Source: Gammaproteobacteria bacterium
GTDB taxonomy: Bacteria; Pseudomonadota; Gammaproteobacteria; Pseudomonadales; Azotimanducaceae
DNA length: 6,006 bases
Assembly (NCBI GenBank): GCA_027295975.1
Contig: JAPUJX010000359.1
Span: forward strand, 1-6,006
Reading direction: 5' to 3'
Shown: piece by piece, positions 1 to 6,006 of the stretch
Position numbering within the stretch: the stretch's first letter is position 1
Layout of the letters: each line of letters starts with the position of its first letter
The notes under the pieces: generated by a model
What the model saw: the letters and a program-made list of their open reading frames with translations, nothing else
What the model was told of the DNA's origin: nothing
The model's database searches: none
Made by a program: the position numbers and the translations under genes

Positions 1-94
1 ACAGTTTGCGATGATGCGCGTGCGGCCTAGTGCGCAGCTGGATCGTTCGCGTCATGTGTTGGTGGTTCTGTCTGATTCGGGAGACGATTCGTGA
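1..94 (+). CDS. mreC: MreC, rod-shape-determining protein, C-terminal end only (partial)
   Basis: Only the last 30 codons are visible, read from base 2 to the TGA stop at 92-94. The tail contains RPSAQLDRSRHVLVVL, which fits the usual end of MreC: a final beta strand rich in Val and Leu preceded by a Pro-Ser-Ala-x-Leu-Asp turn. MreC is a periplasmic protein anchored by one N-terminal membrane helix; it binds the MreB/MreD/RodA-PBP2 elongation complex and guides lateral wall synthesis. Its membrane anchor and coiled coil lie upstream of the window. The identification rests as much on position as on sequence, because the next gene is clearly mreD and overlaps this stop by four bases (GTGA), the usual mreC-mreD coupling. 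Confidence 0.85.
   Translation, partial: QFAMMRVRPSAQLDRSRHVLVVLSDSGDDS
79..83 (+). promoter_or_regulatory. Ribosome binding site supporting the GTG start of mreD
   Basis: GGGAG lies seven bases before GTG 91-93, inside the end of mreC. It is the strongest Shine-Dalgarno match among the gene starts in this window and settles the non-ATG start of mreD. Confidence 0.6.
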
Positions 95-585
95 TCCCGA
101 CCCGGGGTGGCTGGCTCATTCTGGTCAGCATCGGAGCCGCGATGGTTCTGGCCATCGTGCATTTGCCGGAAAGTTGGCCGCAATGGCTCGGCTGGATTCG
201 ACCCGCCTGGATTTCATTGGTGATTTTCTACTGGGTGATGGAGCTACCCCATCGAATAGGGCTCGTCTCGGCGTGGATTGTCGGACTTTGCGTGGATGTA
301 TTGTACGCGGACCCTCTCGGATTAAACGGATTGCTGTTGGCGGCCATCACTTATTTTGTCTGGCGGTTTCACGAGCGATTGCGAATGTACTCCGTGGCCC
401 AGCAGTGCGGGGTTGTTTTCCTTCTCGTCGTCGGGAGCGAAGCGGTGCGCATGCTGGTCCAGGATCTGATCTGGGATAGGGGTTGGACCTGGGCCGTGGT
501 TTTGCCGGCTCTGACGAGCACGTTATTGTGGCCTTTCGTATATCTGGTTCTGCACGGTTTGCGGGCACAGGTTCGGGTCGAGTAG
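91..585 (+). CDS. mreD: MreD, rod-shape-determining membrane protein
   Basis: This 164-residue, very hydrophobic protein is close to the family length (E. coli about 162). Membrane segments can be placed at about residues 8-25, 38-52, 56-73, 77-94, 104-121 and 134-156. The family signature is readable: RPAW near 37-40, then YWVMELPHR at 47-55, an Asp at 69 inside the next helix, and a DPLGLNGL turn at 74-81. E. coli MreD has the matching RPNW, YW-x4-LPHR, and Asp followed by LG pattern. MreD is an inner-membrane partner of MreC and MreB in the elongasome. The start is GTG at 91: a good Shine-Dalgarno GGGAG (79-83) lies seven bases upstream, and the start overlaps the mreC stop. Translation is therefore probably coupled to mreC. 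The gene ends directly against maf. Confidence 0.95.
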   Translation: MIPTRGGWLILVSIGAAMVLAIVHLPESWPQWLGWIRPAWISLVIFYWVMELPHRIGLVSAWIVGLCVDVLYADPLGLNGLLLAAITYFVWRFHERLRMYSVAQQCGVVFLLVVGSEAVRMLVQDLIWDRGWTWAVVLPALTSTLLWPFVYLVLHGLRAQVRVE

Positions 586-1185
586 ATGGTGCGGGTACCG
601 GTGGTGTTAGCCTCTGCGTCGCCGCGGCGGGCCGAGCTCCTTCGACAGATCGGTATTCCCTTCGAGGTGATCGCCGCAATCGTAGATGAAACGCTGCTGC
701 CGGACGAGCCACCCCTGGTTTACGTGGAGCGTCTGGCGCGATCCAAAGCCGGTGCCGTAACGTCACCGGAGCGGATTACGGTGGCCGCAGATACGGTTGT
801 CGTGGTGGACGATGTGATTCTTGGCAAGCCCCGGGACCAGAGCGACGGTGTCGCCATGTTGCTCAGCCTCCAGGGCCGTTCCCATATGGTGCATACGGGT
901 CTTTGTGTCAGTGATGGATCAATATCGCGGTCGTTGAGCGTCAGTGCGCGAGTCGAGTTCAGGAAGCTCGATCGTACCGAGGCGCTCGCATACGTGGCGA
1001 CCGGCGAGGGTAGGGACAAGGCGGGCGGTTATGGGATTCAGGGTATTGGGGGTATATTTGCGCAAACGATCGAAGGTAGTTACAGCGCGGTGGTTGGCTT
1101 ACCGTTGACGGAAACGGAACTGCTGCTACGCGAGTTCGGCGTAGACACCTGGCGCTATCGTAATCGCTATTGTAATAATGGTTGA
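586..1185 (+). CDS. maf: Maf family nucleoside triphosphate pyrophosphatase, YhdE subfamily (dTTP/UTP type)
   Basis: This 199-residue protein has the normal Maf length and all the main motifs. SASPRR at 10-15 is the nucleotide-binding loop, preceded by LA. AADT at 67-70 carries the catalytic Asp69, GKPRD lies at 80-84, DKAGGYGIQG is at 144-153, and GSYSAVVGLPL is at 164-174. Maf enzymes hydrolyse nucleoside triphosphates to monophosphate and pyrophosphate, acting on canonical and modified bases. The GYGIQG form with Gln152 and the genomic position next to mreD match E. coli YhdE, which prefers dTTP and UTP, rather than YceF (7-methyl-GTP); substrate preference is inferred. The ATG directly follows the mreD TAG with only a weak Shine-Dalgarno, so coupling to mreD is likely. 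The last eight bases overlap rng. Overexpressed Maf proteins are known to inhibit septum formation. Confidence 0.95.
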   Translation: MVRVPVVLASASPRRAELLRQIGIPFEVIAAIVDETLLPDEPPLVYVERLARSKAGAVTSPERITVAADTVVVVDDVILGKPRDQSDGVAMLLSLQGRSHMVHTGLCVSDGSISRSLSVSARVEFRKLDRTEALAYVATGEGRDKAGGYGIQGIGGIFAQTIEGSYSAVVGLPLTETELLLREFGVDTWRYRNRYCNNG

Positions 1186-2728
1186 AGAACTTCTCATCAA
1201 CGTGAGCGAGTTTGAAACTCGTGTTGCGCTGCTCGCGGGAGGTGCCACCCAGGAGATTCACCTCGCTCGCTCCGAAGGATACAGCCTCACCGGCAACATC
1301 TATGTCGGTCGGGTGGAACGGATCATCCCCGGCATGCAGGCGGCGTTCGTGAACGTTGGGCTGCAGCGCCCGGGTTTTCTTCACGTCAGGGACATCGAAG
1401 GCTCCCGCATCATTCTGCCGGAGGAAACCGCAAAAAACCGCGACGTCTCCGCGAACCGCGACGTCTCCGCGAACCGCGACATCTCCGCGAACCGCGACAT
1501 CCGCCAGCTCCTGCACGAGGGCCAGGAAATCATGGTGCAGGTGGTCAAGGATCCCATTTCCAGTAAGGGCGCGCGGCTGACAACCCAACTCGCGGTTGCC
1601 TCCCGTTATGTGGTGCTCATGCCCAACAACGATCATATTGGCATCTCCCAACGGATTGACGAAGAGGATGAGCGTGAGCGGTTGCGGTGTGTCGTCGAGT
1701 CGGTCCGCGAGGTGATGTGTCCGGGTCGAGGTTTTATCGTACGCACTGCCGCGGAAGGCGTGGCCCGGGAAATTATCGAAACGGACGCCGGGGTGTTGGT
1801 GAGGATATGGGACAAGATCCTGGCCAATAAGCGTGATGCGGGCTGCCCTGAAATTGTCTATCAGGAAATTCCGCTGCACATCCGGGTGGTCCGGGATCTG
1901 GCTGGACCGACGCTGGAGCGGATTTACATCGATCACGAAGAGACTTACGCCAGGGTGCTGAGTTTCGTAGGGGATTTTCTGCCGGAGTTCACCGATCGGC
2001 TCGTCTACTACGATGATGCGCGTTCGTTGTTCGACCGCTTCGGGGTCGAAGACGAGATGACCCGGGCGCTAGATCGAAAGGTACTGCTGAAATCGGGCGG
2101 ATATCTGGTTGTCGAACAAACGGAGGCCATGATCACGATAGATGTGAACACCGGTGCCTATCTTGGCCTGCACAGTCTCGAGGAAACCGTCTTTCGCACC
2201 AATCTGGAGGCGGCCCAGGCAATCCCGCGACAACTCAGATTGCGCAACCTCGGGGGTATCATCGTCATTGATTTCATCGATATGGAGCTGGAGGACCACC
2301 AGCGGCAGGTGATGAGGGCGTTGGAAAAAGCCTGCGAAATGGATGGCGCCAAGATTCGTCTGGAAGGTTTTTCGTCACTGGGTCTGGTGCAGATGAGCCG
2401 TAAACGGACCCGGAAAAGCCTCGGACAGCAGATTTGCGAACCCTGCGATCAGTGTAGCGGTCTGGGATTGGTTAAGACCCCACAGAGCACGTGTATTGAG
2501 GTTTTTCGGGCGATTTTGCAGGATTCCGAGAAGCGCCGTGAGCCTCAGGATAGCGAAGCCGAGTACATGATTCGCGCGGCTGAAAGCGTTGTCGACCGGC
2601 TTCTCGACGAAGATGCCCATCACCTCGCTGAACTTGCCAGGCAGATAGGCCGCGACGTTCGTATCCAGGTGGAGCCCAGTTATGGACCCGGTCAATTCGA
2701 CATTGTGTTAGTGCTCAAACCGTCTTAG
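1178..2728 (+). CDS. rng: Ribonuclease G (RNase E/G family endoribonuclease)
   Basis: This 516-residue protein matches RNase G (E. coli 489) from its first residues: MVEELLINVS aligns with MTAELLVNVT, which fixes ATG 1178 as the start. The S1 RNA-binding domain spans about 38-140, with GNIYVGRV, PGMQAAFVNVG, FLHV and KGARLTTQL. GFIVRTAAEGV (185-195) is the 5'-end sensor, with Arg189 and Thr190 matching RNase E Arg169 and Thr170. The DNase I-like catalytic domain has the metal ligands Asp322 and Asn324 (in IDVN) and Asp365 (in VIDFIDM), equivalent to RNase E 303, 305 and 346. Cys423-x2-Cys426 followed by SGLG is the zinc-link motif. RNase G is cytoplasmic, cuts single-stranded AU-rich RNA, matures the 16S rRNA 5' end and degrades some mRNAs. 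There is no RNase E-type long C-terminal scaffold. Odd features are a six-residue tandem repeat at 87-108 and no clear Shine-Dalgarno, which suggests coupling to maf through the eight-base overlap. Confidence 0.97.
   Translation: MVEELLINVSEFETRVALLAGGATQEIHLARSEGYSLTGNIYVGRVERIIPGMQAAFVNVGLQRPGFLHVRDIEGSRIILPEETAKNRDVSANRDVSANRDISANRDIRQLLHEGQEIMVQVVKDPISSKGARLTTQLAVASRYVVLMPNNDHIGISQRIDEEDERERLRCVVESVREVMCPGRGFIVRTAAEGVAREIIETDAGVLVRIWDKILANKRDAGCPEIVYQEIPLHIRVVRDLAGPTLERIYIDHEETYARVLSFVGDFLPEFTDRLVYYDDARSLFDRFGVEDEMTRALDRKVLLKSGGYLVVEQTEAMITIDVNTGAYLGLHSLEETVFRTNLEAAQAIPRQLRLRNLGGIIVIDFIDMELEDHQRQVMRALEKACEMDGAKIRLEGFSSLGLVQMSRKRTRKSLGQQICEPCDQCSGLGLVKTPQSTCIEVFRAILQDSEKRREPQDSEAEYMIRAAESVVDRLLDEDAHHLAELARQIGRDVRIQVEPSYGPGQFDIVLVLKPS
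1436..1501 (+). repeat. 18-bp in-frame tandem repeat inside rng (about 3.7 copies)
   Basis: The unit AACCGCGACRTCTCCGCG occurs at 1436-1453, 1454-1471 and 1472-1489, with a partial fourth copy (12 bases) at 1490-1501. Copies 1 and 2 are identical. Copy 3 differs by one base (G to A, Val to Ile), and the partial copy shares that A. It encodes NRDVSA, NRDVSA, NRDISA, then NRDI, running into RQLLHEGQ. The unit length is a multiple of three, so gain or loss of copies keeps RNase G in frame. The encoded stretch sits in a loop of the S1 domain where E. coli RNase G has a single VRDI before its LVRQGQ segment, so the repeat probably grew from that last native copy. Confidence 0.95.
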
Positions 2729-2734
2729 CAAGCG

Positions 2735-2753
2735 GCGTGGGCACCGCGTGGGC
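2735..2753 (+). repeat. Direct repeat pair GCGTGGGC, 11-base period
   Basis: GCGTGGGC occurs at 2735-2742 and again at 2746-2753, starting six bases after the rng stop. The centre-to-centre distance is about one helical turn. The second copy overlaps the 5' arm of the hairpin at 2750-2771. Confidence 0.5.
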
Positions 2754-2771
2754 GCCGACGAAAAGGTGCTC
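2750..2771 (+). other. Weak hairpin downstream of rng
   Basis: Bases 2750-2756 can pair with 2765-2771 (seven pairs, two of them G-U) around the eight-base loop GACGAAAA. No run of T follows, so it does not look like a Rho-independent terminator. It could protect the 3' end of rng mRNA or be a chance stem in G+C-rich DNA. Confidence 0.25.
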
Positions 2772-2782
2772 CCTGTCTGCCC

Positions 2783-2800
2783 GTTCAGGCATAGTTCAGG
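2783..2800 (+). repeat. Direct repeat pair GTTCAGG, 11-base period
   Basis: GTTCAGG occurs at 2783-2789 and 2794-2800, separated by CATA. The spacing equals that of the GCGTGGGC pair upstream. No regulator is recognised for this sequence. Confidence 0.45.
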
Positions 2801-2901
2801 GGTGAGGAACTTTACTGGACGATTTGGTACTCGTGCGGAATGGACAACTACCAGCCAGTGTCCGAAGAAGCTCGGGAAATTATTCATCGGCTGCTGCCCA
2901 C

Positions 2902-2905
2902 GGGG
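2902..2905 (+). promoter_or_regulatory. Probable ribosome binding site for the TTG start of yhdP
   Basis: GGGG lies seven bases before TTG 2913-2915. An in-frame TGA at 2907-2909 rules out any start further upstream, and the next in-frame ATGs fall inside the membrane anchor at residues 17 and 19. The TTG is therefore the only start that keeps the whole N-terminal helix. Confidence 0.45.
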
Positions 2906-2912
2906 TTGATCT

Positions 2913-5900
2913 TTGCAACGTCTCATTCTCCGGCCTCTGCTGATCATTCTGACGCTGACCATGCTGATGGTTGCGTTGTTTCAGTCTGTTGGACGTCTTG
3001 CCTTTCTGGTGCTGGATGATTTCGAGGCGGAAGCTAATCGGCAATTGACCGCGATAGAGGTAGAACTCACCGGCCTCGAGGGTCGCTGGCGGTTCTTGAA
3101 TCCGGTGATTCTGATCGATCGAGTCGATCTTAGCGGTGGGTACGTCGAGGATGTCGTTGTGGAGGTCGACTGGCTGGAGAGCCTGATCCGCAATCGTTTG
3201 GTGGCCAGGCGGTTGATCGTCGGAGATGCCGATCTGACCTTCGAGAAAACGCCGAGCGGCGGCTTTCGGCTTGCGGGTACCATCATTGTGCCGGCCGACT
3301 TCGACTTCCAAACGTTGATTTATCACAGCGATGAACTGAGCTTCACGGGCAAGGTTTCGGTGCAGCTTGAAGGAGGATCACCCTCCGAGCCAATACAGGT
3401 GAGTTATCAGGGCATCAACCGCGGTGGCGTGCATCGTCATCGGCTGAGTCTGGGTAATACCGGAGCCGCCTGTAAGGGCCCTTGTAGTGCAATTGTCGAA
3501 TTCCAGGAACGGGAAGAATTATGGCCGTTACGAGAAGTTGCGACGATTCTGAGCCTGAGAGTCGAAAACCTCGAGGTACCGGGGCAGCTGAGCGGGATCG
3601 CTGCGGTTCGACTGAAAGCGTTGGCCCTCGACTGGCAGGGGGTAGGGCCTGCTTCCGGTGGTCACCTGCAAGTGAATCTGGCTGGTTTCGAACTGCCGGG
3701 CGGCACCACCCTGGGAGCGGAACTTGGGCTGACCGTTCGGGGCGACTCTGGCGTGTATCAGGGTCGGCTGAGTCGATTTGATCTGCACAGTGGCGAAGGG
3801 TCACTGTCGATTCCGGGGATCCGACTGGAATCCCGGGCTGGCTTGATCGAGATCTGGACGGAGCGAATCGATCTCGCTCGGGTTGCCGACTTCCTGCGAA
3901 TCGCAATGGCGGGTATAGAACCGGCGGAACGCTGGTTGGGTGCGCTGAACCTGGAGGCGGAAGCGTTTAACGTGCGTGGTTATGTGCGTCCCGCTTCCAT
4001 GGAGTTCGGATACGCGGCGACGCTTACGGGCATCAACCTCGATGCCTACCGGGGTGTGCCGATGGTCCGCGGTGCTGCCGGTGAGATTTTCGGTCACACC
4101 CGGGGTGTTCAGTTGAATCTGAAGGCGGATGATCTTGTCGTGCAATTTCCCGCGAACTTCCATGACAGTTGGCCCATGACGAACGTACAGGGGTCGTTGC
4201 GCGGTTGGTTCGGCGGGAAATATCTGGGTTTACGGGGATCGAACCTCAAAATCACCTCCGGAAAGAGCCGGGCCGTGGGTGGTTTCTCGTTGACGAGGCC
4301 CCCCGAACTATACGAGCAACGGCTCACGCTACTGGTAAACGTGGACGAAATGGCAGTTGCGGACGCGAAGAGCTTCGTACCTTACAAGTTGTCTGCGGGG
4401 CTGCGCTCCTGGTTGGACGAAGGTCCGAGAGGTGGTCAGTTACACGATGCGCGGTTCGCCTTCCATGGACAGATACGGACGCGTGCCGGCGAGCTGTCGC
4501 GTCGCCTGGAGCTCCAGGTGCGGATCAGCGACGGCCGCGTACTTTATCACGCCGATTGGCCGGAGGTACGCGAGCTGAACGCTCTGGTGGCCGTGGCAGG
4601 CCGCAACATACAGGTTACCGTGGAGTCGGGTTCCAGTGGTGGCGCGGTTTTGGATGGCAGCGAGGTGGCAATTGGTCAGAACGCGGCATACGCCGACGTG
4701 AGCCTTGCGGCAACCGTTGGGGCAGGTGATGCCATGGAATTCGTACGCACCACGCCTCTCGAGAACTGGTTGGCTTTCGTTGCCCCCGAGTGGAGCGGGG
4801 CCGGACGATTGAGCCTGAACGGAGACCTGCACATTCCGTTGAAGCCTTTTCAAACCGAGGTTGCGGGTGATCAGCTCGGGATCAATCTTGCCATCAGTCT
4901 GGCGGGGGTAAATCTCCACATGCCCGATTATCGGGTGTCGCTCCGGGGACTCGACGGCTTCTTGAAATACCGCTACCCCCACCATCTCGACGCCTCGGAA
5001 ATTATCGGCACGTTGTTCGATCAGCCGGTGCTGATCGGTGCCCATTCCGATGCCGGCTTCATAACGTTTCGAATCGACGGGCGGGCATCGGAAAAAAACG
5101 TCTTCACGATGATCGGGCTGGACGAACCGGGTTTCATCGAGGACAACTTCCAGGACGACTCCCGGAACTACTTTCACGACTTTTTTCAAGGAAGTTTCAA
5201 TTTTCAGGCCACACTGGCCATTGCCATGGATGACGAGGGGGTCAGCCACCTGGACGTCTCGTCGGACCTCGACGGGCTCGAACTCATGCTCCCGGCCGGT
5301 TATGCAAAACCGGCTGCCGAGAAACGTGCCGCGTCGATCAGCCTGCAGTTTCTCGAGGACTACAACTCGCTGAGGTTTCAGCATGGTGATGTGACCGGCT
5401 GGATTCATGTAAACGACGCCCCCCGGCGCGGCGCGGTGGGATTCGGTATCGATCCCCCCTTGATCGAAGCCGACTCCGAAAGCGTTACCCTGGCAGGGCG
5501 CATACCGGGATTTGCGTTGGAAGAAGTGTTACCAAAGGAGGGTTCTTCGAGGATCTGGAACGTCCCTCTGAACCTGATGAACCTGGAAGTGGGGCATATC
5601 GACATTGGTGACTTCCAGATTGTCGATGCCGTGTTGAACGGAACGATCAGCGGGGAAATGCTCGATCTGCACCTCGAAAGCGACGCGGTCATGGGAACGT
5701 TTACCCTTGCCGGGGATGCGCCCCTGGTGGTGAATCTCGAGCGATTGACCTTTCCCGTTTCGGATTCTTCCGATGACCCACCCGATCCCTTGGAACCAGG
5801 GTTGATCGACGATCTCCCGGAGGCGGATGTCATCATCGCCAGGTTGCTGGTGGGGGAGGAAGATTACGGTAGTTGGCAGTTCCAGATCCGCCCGCAATAC

Positions 5901-5954
5901 CCGGAATCGGGGCGTCGCGAAGGAATATGGAAAGTCAGGGGCACGAAGAAATGA
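2913..5954 (+). CDS. yhdP: YhdP-family AsmA-like envelope protein (TIGR02099/DUF3971), C-terminally short
   Basis: This 1013-residue protein has one N-terminal membrane helix (about 8-30, after MQRLILR), so it is anchored in the inner membrane with the rest in the periplasm. The family's GLEGRW motif follows at 54-59, then long beta-rich repeating sequence typical of AsmA-like lipid-transfer proteins. The DUF3971 signature is clear: FVPYKLSAGLRSWLDEG with Trp500, WPEV at 549-552, RTTPLENW near 612-619 and IPL at 641-643. In E. coli, YhdP, TamB and YdbH together are needed for phospholipid transport to the outer membrane. Position after rng is the expected one. The start is TTG, as no upstream in-frame start exists. 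The acidic linker (about 950-972) and the DYGSWQFQIRP segment match a region near residue 1030 of E. coli YhdP (about 1266 residues), but the frame then stops. The C-terminal 200 or so residues are missing, so the gene may be truncated or frameshifted near 5950. Confidence 0.92.
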   Translation: MQRLILRPLLIILTLTMLMVALFQSVGRLAFLVLDDFEAEANRQLTAIEVELTGLEGRWRFLNPVILIDRVDLSGGYVEDVVVEVDWLESLIRNRLVARRLIVGDADLTFEKTPSGGFRLAGTIIVPADFDFQTLIYHSDELSFTGKVSVQLEGGSPSEPIQVSYQGINRGGVHRHRLSLGNTGAACKGPCSAIVEFQEREELWPLREVATILSLRVENLEVPGQLSGIAAVRLKALALDWQGVGPASGGHLQVNLAGFELPGGTTLGAELGLTVRGDSGVYQGRLSRFDLHSGEGSLSIPGIRLESRAGLIEIWTERIDLARVADFLRIAMAGIEPAERWLGALNLEAEAFNVRGYVRPASMEFGYAATLTGINLDAYRGVPMVRGAAGEIFGHTRGVQLNLKADDLVVQFPANFHDSWPMTNVQGSLRGWFGGKYLGLRGSNLKITSGKSRAVGGFSLTRPPELYEQRLTLLVNVDEMAVADAKSFVPYKLSAGLRSWLDEGPRGGQLHDARFAFHGQIRTRAGELSRRLELQVRISDGRVLYHADWPEVRELNALVAVAGRNIQVTVESGSSGGAVLDGSEVAIGQNAAYADVSLAATVGAGDAMEFVRTTPLENWLAFVAPEWSGAGRLSLNGDLHIPLKPFQTEVAGDQLGINLAISLAGVNLHMPDYRVSLRGLDGFLKYRYPHHLDASEIIGTLFDQPVLIGAHSDAGFITFRIDGRASEKNVFTMIGLDEPGFIEDNFQDDSRNYFHDFFQGSFNFQATLAIAMDDEGVSHLDVSSDLDGLELMLPAGYAKPAAEKRAASISLQFLEDYNSLRFQHGDVTGWIHVNDAPRRGAVGFGIDPPLIEADSESVTLAGRIPGFALEEVLPKEGSSRIWNVPLNLMNLEVGHIDIGDFQIVDAVLNGTISGEMLDLHLESDAVMGTFTLAGDAPLVVNLERLTFPVSDSSDDPPDPLEPGLIDDLPEADVIIARLLVGEEDYGSWQFQIRPQYPESGRREGIWKVRGTKK

Positions 5955-6006
5955 GGCGTGGGCCCTGGGTGCTGTTTCCATAGAATCGTTCGGAGCAAGG
6001 CGTCAC
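5955..6006 (+). other. Downstream flank of yhdP, no gene recognised
   Basis: These 52 bases have no recognised coding sequence. An ATG at 5951 overlaps the yhdP stop (ATGA) but opens only ten codons. One other frame stays open to the edge without any YhdP-like pattern. The bases CGGAGCAAGG at 5991-6000 could be a Shine-Dalgarno for a gene starting just past the window; tldD or a nitrilase-family gene would be expected there from synteny. Confidence 0.35.

Larger units (their letters stand above)
2729..2912 (+). other. Intergenic region between rng and yhdP, no gene recognised
   Basis: These 184 bases separate two genes in an otherwise overlapping cluster. I see no convincing sigma-70 promoter pair and no intrinsic terminator (no T-tract). 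What it does hold is two pairs of short direct repeats, each with an 11-base period, and a weak hairpin near 2750-2771. A 59-codon reading frame begins at ATG 2840 but runs into yhdP and has no recognised homologue. The gap may hold a weak internal promoter or RNA processing site for yhdP, but the sequence does not show one clearly. Confidence 0.6.

Noticed and set aside
1432..1438. A-AAA-AAC heptamer in phase in rng, and the same heptamer in yhdP at 5092-5099, as possible -1 frameshift sites
   Set aside because: In both genes the -1 frame terminates after a few dozen codons without a recognisable product, and the zero frame matches the family on both sides. Lys-Asn codons after an A-ending codon are expected by chance.
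959..1936. Long minus-strand open frame (325 codons) across maf and rng, with repeated AVRGDV
   Set aside because: It is antisense to two well-identified genes, and its repeat is only the reverse reading of the rng tandem repeat. It has no family resemblance and no start context.
2734..2742. GGCGTGGGC just after the rng stop and again just after the yhdP stop (5955-5963)
   Set aside because: Many nine-base words recur by chance in 6 kb, and there is no shared structure around the two copies.
2733..2757. CGGCG/CGCCG inverted repeat after rng as a terminator
   Set aside because: It has only five pairs with a 15-base loop and no T-tract, so it is not a credible intrinsic terminator.
2840..3019. 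59-codon + strand frame starting MDNYQPVSEEAREIIHRLLP
   Set aside because: The start looks protein-like, but it has only a weak ribosome site. Two thirds of it overlaps the YhdP N-terminus in another frame, where it becomes His/Ser/Ala-rich low-complexity sequence. I recognise no homologue.
4440..5408. Long minus-strand open frame (322 codons) inside yhdP
   Set aside because: It lies wholly opposite the YhdP frame, whose protein matches its family across this region. It is a shadow caused by G+C-biased codon use.
1..6006. Search for mobile elements, CRISPR arrays, tRNA or defence genes
   Set aside because: None is visible. The window is a conserved housekeeping cluster, and apart from the rng repeat I see no repeat arrays or insertion ends.

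Overview
The window looks like ordinary chromosomal DNA from a gammaproteobacterium with moderately high G+C content. The gene order mreC-mreD-maf-rng-yhdP, all on the + strand, is the order seen in Escherichia coli (mreC, mreD, yhdE, rng/cafA, yhdP, then tldD) and in many other gammaproteobacteria. The proteins resemble E. coli counterparts as I recall them, but they are diverged enough that I do not name a genus.

Layout: positions 1-94 hold the last 30 codons of mreC. mreD (91-585) overlaps mreC by four bases (GTGA). maf (586-1185) starts on the base after the mreD stop. rng, encoding RNase G (1178-2728), overlaps maf by eight bases. This tight packing indicates a single translationally coupled transcript from mreC through rng, with its promoter upstream of the window. 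A 184-base gap (2729-2912) follows. It has two pairs of short direct repeats and a weak hairpin but no convincing gene, promoter or terminator. yhdP (2913-5954) starts with TTG and fills most of the rest. The final 52 bases contain no recognisable gene.

Roles: MreC and MreD belong to the rod-shape elongasome. Maf (YhdE type) is a nucleotide pyrophosphatase linked to septum and division control. RNase G is the endoribonuclease for 16S rRNA 5' maturation and mRNA decay. YhdP is an AsmA-like inner-membrane-anchored protein that helps move phospholipid to the outer membrane. The group is largely an envelope and growth cluster carrying an RNA-processing gene.

I found no undescribed system here. 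Two departures from the family norm deserve a look. RNase G carries an in-frame 18-bp tandem repeat (about 3.7 copies) in a loop of its S1 domain. The YhdP reading frame stops at 1013 residues, where homologues such as E. coli YhdP (about 1266 residues) continue for roughly 200 more, so its C-terminal region is absent, frameshifted or relocated.
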